From Candidatus Omnitrophota bacterium (GTDB taxonomy: Bacteria; Omnitrophota; Gorgyraeia; Tantalellales; Tantalellaceae): a stretch of DNA of 11,112 nt. The translations under genes were made by a program, and so were the position numbers. Numbering within the stretch: position 1 is the stretch's first letter; every line of letters starts with the position of its first letter. The stretch is taken from the NCBI GenBank assembly GCA_023142805.1, contig JAGLIU010000079.1, positions 1-11,112 of the forward strand. Reading direction: 5' to 3'. The notes below the pieces were generated by a model that was given only the letters and a program-made list of their open reading frames with translations, had not been told where the DNA came from and ran no database searches. Positions 5,713 to 11,112 of this stretch are shown here, in pieces.

Positions 5713-8499
5713 CTTTGTTGAATGCACAATAACAACCGAAGCCTTCCCTGGACACAGGATATCCTTACCCACATCCACGATATCCTCTTTTGTGACCGAC
5801 ATCATCCCAACCTTGTATTTCCTGTAATGATCAAACCCAACCCCATATAATTCATCCAGAGCCATTGACATCGACATAGAAGCATTCGTTTCAAGAGAAT
5901 GCGCGTATTGCGAAACTAACCGATATTTCGAAGCTTCTATTTCCTCCTCACTTATCTCTCCCCTGGAAATCTTTTCAACAACTTCAGCCATTATCCTTTC
6001 CGCTTTTTCTATGTCTTCCTCAATGGTAGCCAGATATAGAAAAAAATACCCCGGTCCCGCCACACCCGGGACATTTAGAGCTCCTGAAGTATATGTAATC
6101 CCCTCTTTTTCTCTCGCGGTAAAGAACAAAAGACCGTCTGACCCGGACAGGATCGCGCTAATAACATCAAGCACATACTTCCTGTCATCATTAATTTTTA
6201 CACCAAGAAATCCGGCAAGTACCAATGACTGTTCTTTGTTCATCAACATATCTGTTCTTCTCTGACCTTTGGATCGATAACTATCATTTTTCTTTTGAGC
6301 GCCGTTTGGAGATTCCCAGTCAGAAAATCTTTTTTCTAATTGTCGCGCCACAATTTTGGTGTCCAGTTTCCCCACAACGGTTATTACAGCTCCTTGTGGA
6401 ATAAAATGATCGTTATAAAAAGACTTTATATCTTCTTCTGATACCGCCGCTACAGTATCTTCCCTTCCTAAAATCGACATTGAATAAGGATGCTCTCCGA
6501 AAAGAACTTTTCTTAAACGATTCATTCCATTTACAAAAATATCCTTTTCCGTCTCTTTTATCGACATAATGATCTTTTCTTTTTGTTTGATAATCTCTTC
6601 AGAAGAAAAAACACTATTTTTTAAAACATCTTCGAAAACATCAAACCCCTTATCCATATCCTCTTCAAATATATCCAAGTTAATACCAATACTGTTCTTG
6701 CCGCTAAAAGCTCTAACACTTCCACCCATTTCTTCTATTTCAGAAATTATTTCTCCCTCGGAACGATTATCCGTCTCTTTAAGTAAAACAGCCGCTGTAA
6801 AATTGGAGATTCCGTTATTTTTCTCATTTTCCTCTCTCAACCCTCCTTGAGACGCAAATGTGATCGAAACCAACGGAACATAACCTCTCTCTTTAATTAT
6901 TATCCTTAACCCATTGTCCAAGGTCAGGATCTTATCCTCAGCCCGAGTCTTTAGAACCTGTCTCTCTCCCCCTCTGACTCCCTGACTCTCTGACTCTCTA
7001 ACTCTCTGACTCTCTAACTTCTTGCCCCTCTGACTCTCTAACTCTCTAACTCCTTGCCCCCTTAACTCTCTGACTCTTTGACTCTTTGACTCTATAACTC
7101 TTTGCCTTTCTGCCTCTCTAACTCTCTCCCTCTCTGCCTCTATGACTCTATAACTCTCTCCCCCCTCCGGAACAAGAAATATCGTAGTGGAATTATTCCT
7201 GGTTAAATACTTAGAAACTATTTTCTTTACATCGGCCCCTTTTACTTTTTTGATGTTCGCGACATATTCCTCGGGAAATTCCGGATTTCCCATCAAAAGC
7301 TCAAAATTCGTCATAGAATCATTCTCTCTGCTGATCCTTTCCTGTAAATAGAAATACTCCGAGAGAACCAGGTTCTTCGCGCGCTCAAGTTCTCTTCGTG
7401 ATATTCCCCCCTCCTTCAATTCCGTTAAAATGCTGAATATTTCTTCCCTTGCTTCCACAAGTTTTTCAGGACTACCGGAACAAACAATAATAAATAATCC
7501 CGGATACTTGGGCGTATAATTCAAACTCGAAACCGAGTACAACAATCCTTTATCCTGTACCAGACACTTATAGAATCTGGAATCTTTCCCTTCCCCCGCT
7601 ATAAAACTTAAGACATCAACCGAATATAAATCGGGCGAATATAGATCCGTAGTATGAAACCCTATCGCCATATAACCCAGAATGCTGTCGATTTTTTGAA
7701 TTTTCAATCGTTCACCGTTTTGTTCCGGCTCTCTTTTAATCTCTACTCCCGGCTCTTTTTCCCTGGTTCCATATCCAACAAATAAACTTTCCGCTACCGG
7801 CAAAACATCCTCATACCTTACCCCTCCGACAACCCCTATAACCATATTTCCGGGGAAATAAACTCGAGCATGATAATCTGCTATATCTTCACGAGTTAAT
7901 TTCAAAAAATCTTTCTCATATCCCAGTATAGGATATTTATAAGACTGTACGTTATACGCCTCCTCAAAAAGCAAGCTGATCCTCTTGCTCAAAGGATCGT
8001 CCGTCTTTAACTTTATCTCCCTGATCACGACTTGTCTTTCAGCTTCTAATTCATCTTCCGTAAACCCAACGTCTATCACCATATCCGTAAGCAGTATCAA
8101 AGCCTCTTTGAATTTCTCATTGGGCACAGTAATGTGAAATTCCACAGAATCCCGTCCCGTAGAGGCATTTACTACACCCCCCATATTCTTTACCTTTCTG
8201 CGTATTTCTTCGGAGTTTTTGTCTTTAGCGCGTTTGAACAGAAGATGTTCCAGAAAATGTGAAATACCGGTTCCTAAATATTTACCTTCATTCGAAAGTC
8301 CGGAAGGCAAACAAATCTGTATGCTTGTAAGCGTTGATCCGGGTCTATACCTGTAAAGTAATGTCGCCCCCGAAGATAATACCGATTTCCGGCAATCAAC
8401 ATTATCTTCTTGAGCTTTTGCCTGCAGAGTCACGAATATCGTGACAATGAGAACCGCGTAAAAAGTTCCCGATATGATCCTGATAAATTTTTTATTCAT
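5710..8499 (-). CDS. Exported M16-family zinc metalloprotease, active and inactive halves joined by a repeat linker
   Basis: A 929-residue protein of pitrilysin/PqqL-like size. Residues 1-29 form a signal peptide (MNKKFIRII, hydrophobic core, AKA before QED), so it acts in the periplasm or outside. The first M16 half (about 37-445) has the inverted zinc motif HFLEH (H81, E84, H85) and the third ligand E161, 75 residues later. The second half (about 523-929) starts LTLDNGLRIIIKE, but its equivalent site reads NFTAA (566-570), so it binds no zinc. It does keep the R796/Y803 pair (REKEGITY) typical of substrate binding in the C-terminal half. The active-inactive pairing matches the clam-shell M16 architecture. 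Between them, residues 448-514 come from an 8-bp tandem repeat. The ATG lies 6 nt after the RND stop, with no clear ribosome-binding sequence, suggesting translational coupling. The natural substrate is unknown. Confidence 0.92.
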   Translation of the reverse strand: MNKKFIRIISGTFYAVLIVTIFVTLQAKAQEDNVDCRKSVLSSGATLLYRYRPGSTLTSIQICLPSGLSNEGKYLGTGISHFLEHLLFKRAKDKNSEEIRRKVKNMGGVVNASTGRDSVEFHITVPNEKFKEALILLTDMVIDVGFTEDELEAERQVVIREIKLKTDDPLSKRISLLFEEAYNVQSYKYPILGYEKDFLKLTREDIADYHARVYFPGNMVIGVVGGVRYEDVLPVAESLFVGYGTREKEPGVEIKREPEQNGERLKIQKIDSILGYMAIGFHTTDLYSPDLYSVDVLSFIAGEGKDSRFYKCLVQDKGLLYSVSSLNYTPKYPGLFIIVCSGSPEKLVEAREEIFSILTELKEGGISRRELERAKNLVLSEYFYLQERISRENDSMTNFELLMGNPEFPEEYVANIKKVKGADVKKIVSKYLTRNNSTTIFLVPEGGESYRVIEAERERVREAERQRVIESKSQRVRELRGQGVRELESQRGKKLESQRVRESESQGVRGGERQVLKTRAEDKILTLDNGLRIIIKERGYVPLVSITFASQGGLREENEKNNGISNFTAAVLLKETDNRSEGEIISEIEEMGGSVRAFSGKNSIGINLDIFEEDMDKGFDVFEDVLKNSVFSSEEIIKQKEKIIMSIKETEKDIFVNGMNRLRKVLFGEHPYSMSILGREDTVAAVSEEDIKSFYNDHFIPQGAVITVVGKLDTKIVARQLEKRFSDWESPNGAQKKNDSYRSKGQRRTDMLMNKEQSLVLAGFLGVKINDDRKYVLDVISAILSGSDGLLFFTAREKEGITYTSGALNVPGVAGPGYFFLYLATIEEDIEKAERIMAEVVEKISRGEISEEEIEASKYRLVSQYAHSLETNASMSMSMALDELYGVGFDHYRKYKVGMMSVTKEDIVDVGKDILCPGKASVVIVHSTK
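6958..7157 (-). repeat. In-frame 8-bp minisatellite, 25 units, encoding eight 8-residue repeats
   Basis: On the minus strand the unit is AGAGTCAG or AGAGTTAG with point variants (AGAGGCAG, AGAGTTAT, GGGGGCAA and others). Twenty-five units follow each other without a single insertion or deletion (200 nt). Three units make 24 nt, so the protein shows an 8-residue period. R451 to Q514 are exactly eight repeats of the pattern R-V-R-E-x-E-S-Q (for example RVREAERQ, RVIESKSQ, GVRELESQ, RVRESESQ). The stretch is rich in Arg, Glu, Gln and Ser and lies between the two M16 halves. It is probably a charged, helical or disordered linker. Confidence 0.95.
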
Positions 8500-8505
8500 T
8501 ATTTT

Positions 8506-11112
8506 CTATACTTTTTCGCTAAAGATCATGCTCGTGTGATGCGTTATCTTCAACGTAATGTCATCCACTATTGAGTAAATACAAGGGATAACAATAAGTG
8601 TAAGAACCGTCGCGAATGTTATTCCCCAACATATGGAAAGAGCCATAGGAACAAGAAAAGGATCTTTTCCCCCGATACCATAAGCAACAGTAGAAAGCCC
8701 CCCAACCGTCGTTATTGTAGTCAAAAGCACAGGTCTTAACCTCATTTGACCGGCTTTTATCAAAGATTCGATTCTACTCATTCCTGTCCTGCGTAATCGG
8801 TTTACAAAACTTACAAGAACTATAGAATCGTTGACAACAATGCCGTTAAGACCTACAACCCCAAGAATAGCCATGAACGAAAACGGCATACCGTGCACCA
8901 GAAAAGCGAACACTACCCCTATAAGTCCGAAAGGTATTGCCAACATAACTATTACCGGCTGCACAATAGATTTAAAAAACGATGCCAATATCAAATATAT
9001 GATCAGAAACGCGAACAAAAACGCCTTAAGCAAACTCATAAGCGAATCCATGGTTTCTTCCTGTTCCCCTCCGTATTTAACAGAATAACCCAAATATCGT
9101 TCAGATAAATCCTTGAATTTCTTCGAAAGCGCGCCATTAACTTTAAGCGCCGTTGTTTTGCCGATATCAACGTTACACGAAGTAGTAACCACACGTTTAC
9201 CGTCTAAATGATGTATCGTAGTAGTTCCCGGAACTTTTTCTATTTTCGCTATTTTTTCCAGCGGTATCAAATTCCCGTACTTATTCCTTATAAGTATCTC
9301 ACTAAAAACAGATATATCATTATTAGCCTCTTTAGGGAACATGATCGTAACATCGGTCTCTTCCTCCGCCTTCACAGGCTTGATCTTTGTAGCTACATTC
9401 CCTTCAAACACTCCTCTTACCGTTTTGGCGATTTGCCCTATCGTAAGACCCGCTAAAGCAGCCTTATCATGATATACTTTTATAAGCATCTCTTCTTTCC
9501 CGGGTTTATGATCCCATGTGATATCCTGAGTCCCATCTACCTCTTTCAGATAATCCATATACTCTTTGGATATCTCGTCAAGCGTACCAAAATCCTCGCC
9601 TCTTATCCTTGCTTCAACAGCTTTTCCTACCGGCGGTCCCGCCTCGGCTTTATCAAACCTGAAATCCGTAAATCCCTTTATGTCTTTTGTTCTCTCTCTG
9701 AGTTCATCAATTATCTCATCAGCACTTCTTTTTCTGTCCTGTTCAGGGGTGAGATAAACCACTATTTGAACCAAATAACTGGCCGTACCCGAGAACGGAT
9801 CATGCCGGTCTTCAGAAATATTTCCCACAGAAGTCACAAAAGACTCCATCTCCTCTTCTGAAAGATCAGCGACAATGTCCTCAACGGGAGATATCAATTC
9901 ATTGGTTTTCGTAAGCGGCGTTCCAATAGGCGCCTCGGCTCTGATAAAAAAATGATTTATACCCGCACTGGGGAAAAGTACAAATTTCATTACATTTCCC
10001 GCGAGAAACATACACAACACGAGTACTAAGGTAAATCCCGTTAAAACCCGGTATTTATGCTTTATAGCACTATTCATTGTTTTTGTATATACCTTGACCA
10101 GTTTTTTGAACCATGGTATATTTTTCGACACACCTAGCGGCTTGCCCAGGGAATCAACTTTTATTTTCACAAAATCAGCTAAATGACACGGCAGTATTAT
10201 GAGAGCCTCCGCAAGCGATGCCAAAAGCGCCACGATCAATACCAAAGGCATATTCCTGATAAATTTCCCTATGATCCCCGACATGAACAGAAGAGGACAA
10301 AACGAAGCGACTGTAGTCAGAACAGCCGCGGTAATAGCTCCCATCACCTCTTCCGATCCCTTAACGGCGGCCTCTCTGGGAGGAAGACCTTCCTCCATAT
10401 ATCGATATACATTCTCGGCGACAATAATACCATCATCAACAAGCATCCCAAGAACCATAATAAGACCGAACATGCTTATAAGATTTATAGTTATCCCCAT
10501 CATTCTCATAACTATGAACGTTGTTAAAAAAGCTATAGGAATACCGATTATTGTCATCGCGGCAACACGTTTCTGAAGAAACAACATCATCGTAAAAATA
10601 ACCAGGATCAGACCAAACCAACCGTTATTCCTCAGAACATTAAGTCTTCTTCTTGCCAGAAAAGAATAATCATTAACATAAGAAATATTGAGATCTCCCG
10701 CGCGTCTTTTTCTGAATTCCTCGGATCTCGCCTTGATCTTATCAACTATACTTATAGCGTCCCCGGATTCTTTCTTAAGTATAACAAGGTTAACAGATCG
10801 TGTGCCCAGAGTTTTATAGATTATGTTTTCTTTCTTAAAAGTATCCTCAACTCTGGCAACATCTTTTATTTTGAGCCAGTTTCCCGAATCATTCGCCCTG
10901 ATTATAACATCCGCCACTTCTTCCGCGGTATCGAATTCACCGGTTGTCCTGATACTGTACTCGGTAGTTTCGGTATTTAACTCCCCCGCCGGCATACTCA
11001 CATTGCGAGAGGCCAGCGCCTGTTCTATCTCATCCACAGAAACATAGAGATCCCTCAGCTTATCAGGAAAAACGTGAACTTGTATTTCCCTGTGTCTATA
11101 TCCGGTTTTTTT
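8506..11112 (-). CDS. RND-family efflux transporter permease (AcrB/HAE-like), N-terminus outside the window
   Basis: 868 residues are visible. The frame stays open to the window edge (GYRHREIQVHVFPDKL), so the in-frame GTG at 11037 is internal. By comparison with AcrB (about 1040 residues) some 160-180 N-terminal residues are missing. Visible parts are the rest of the first porter region, the first half's remaining membrane bundle with the proton-relay motif LVDDGIIVAENV (the two Asp codons at 10437-10432), the second periplasmic loop (FPSAGINHFFIRAEAPIGT onward) and the final membrane bundle. The TM10 motif is GIVVNDSIVLV, with Asn-Asp where AcrB has the K940 region, as in a broad group of uncharacterised RND pumps. 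Such a permease exports small hydrophobic molecules or metabolites with proton influx. Adaptor and outer-membrane channel genes would be expected upstream, outside the window. The M16 gene follows after 6 nt. The substrate is unknown. Confidence 0.93.
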   Translation of the reverse strand, partial: KKTGYRHREIQVHVFPDKLRDLYVSVDEIEQALASRNVSMPAGELNTETTEYSIRTTGEFDTAEEVADVIIRANDSGNWLKIKDVARVEDTFKKENIIYKTLGTRSVNLVILKKESGDAISIVDKIKARSEEFRKRRAGDLNISYVNDYSFLARRRLNVLRNNGWFGLILVIFTMMLFLQKRVAAMTIIGIPIAFLTTFIVMRMMGITINLISMFGLIMVLGMLVDDGIIVAENVYRYMEEGLPPREAAVKGSEEVMGAITAAVLTTVASFCPLLFMSGIIGKFIRNMPLVLIVALLASLAEALIILPCHLADFVKIKVDSLGKPLGVSKNIPWFKKLVKVYTKTMNSAIKHKYRVLTGFTLVLVLCMFLAGNVMKFVLFPSAGINHFFIRAEAPIGTPLTKTNELISPVEDIVADLSEEEMESFVTSVGNISEDRHDPFSGTASYLVQIVVYLTPEQDRKRSADEIIDELRERTKDIKGFTDFRFDKAEAGPPVGKAVEARIRGEDFGTLDEISKEYMDYLKEVDGTQDITWDHKPGKEEMLIKVYHDKAALAGLTIGQIAKTVRGVFEGNVATKIKPVKAEEETDVTIMFPKEANNDISVFSEILIRNKYGNLIPLEKIAKIEKVPGTTTIHHLDGKRVVTTSCNVDIGKTTALKVNGALSKKFKDLSERYLGYSVKYGGEQEETMDSLMSLLKAFLFAFLIIYLILASFFKSIVQPVIVMLAIPFGLIGVVFAFLVHGMPFSFMAILGVVGLNGIVVNDSIVLVSFVNRLRRTGMSRIESLIKAGQMRLRPVLLTTITTVGGLSTVAYGIGGKDPFLVPMALSICWGITFATVLTLIVIPCIYSIVDDITLKITHHTSMIFSEKV

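Noticed and set aside
6958..7157. CRISPR-like array in the repeated region
   Set aside because: The unit is 8 bp with no spacers and lies in frame inside an M16 gene. It is a simple tandem repeat.
9469..9861. Plus-strand open frame of 130 codons opposite the RND gene, and other plus-strand frames (for example 3399-3806 and 10199-10576)
   Set aside because: They lie antisense to well-supported genes, show no recognisable domains or credible ribosome-binding sites, and have compositions expected of complementary frames.
11035..11037. GTG 11037 as the RND gene start
   Set aside because: The frame is open to the window edge and upstream codons encode typical RND porter sequence (GYRHREIQV), so the gene begins outside the window.

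Overview
The window carries one unbroken run of ten genes, all on the minus strand, so transcription runs from the right edge to the left. It has about 40% GC by eye and gaps of about 100 bases or less. There are no tRNA, rRNA or CRISPR sequences. The two end genes are cut by the window edges. An RND efflux pump, a secreted M16 protease and a RssA-type patatin point to a Gram-negative (two-membrane) bacterium. The short intergenic hairpin repeats and an in-frame 8-bp minisatellite resemble what I remember from uncultured Omnitrophota/PVC-like genomes. That placement is from memory and of low confidence.

Right part (11112-5710), envelope pair: the last 868 residues of an RND permease (8506-11112) are followed after 6 nt by a 929-residue exported M16 zinc protease (5710-8499). 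This protein joins an active and an inactive M16 half. The linker between the halves is encoded by 25 consecutive 8-bp units, read as eight 8-residue repeats. A hairpin followed by a U-run sits at the protease stop codon.

Middle part (5610-2949): a Memo-family protein (start corrected to GTG 5610), a patatin-like serine lipase, and a polytopic membrane protein of the lysylphosphatidylglycerol-synthase/AglD-like family. The last two are only 6 nt apart.

Left part (2856-1), conserved housekeeping string: aroQ (shikimate pathway), an M24 Xaa-Pro peptidase, efp (translation of polyproline), accB and accC (first step of fatty-acid synthesis). The order aroQ-pepQ-efp-accB-accC is the one known from Bacillus/Firmicutes, but without the sporulation genes that lie between efp and accB there. 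The peptidase and efp overlap by 4 nt.

Two copies of a degenerate dispersed repeat mark the two main boundaries, M16/Memo and flippase-like/aroQ. They may separate transcription units. I found no convincing sigma-70-type promoter. The most unusual element is the minisatellite inside the protease gene. I do not see a clearly new multi-gene system.
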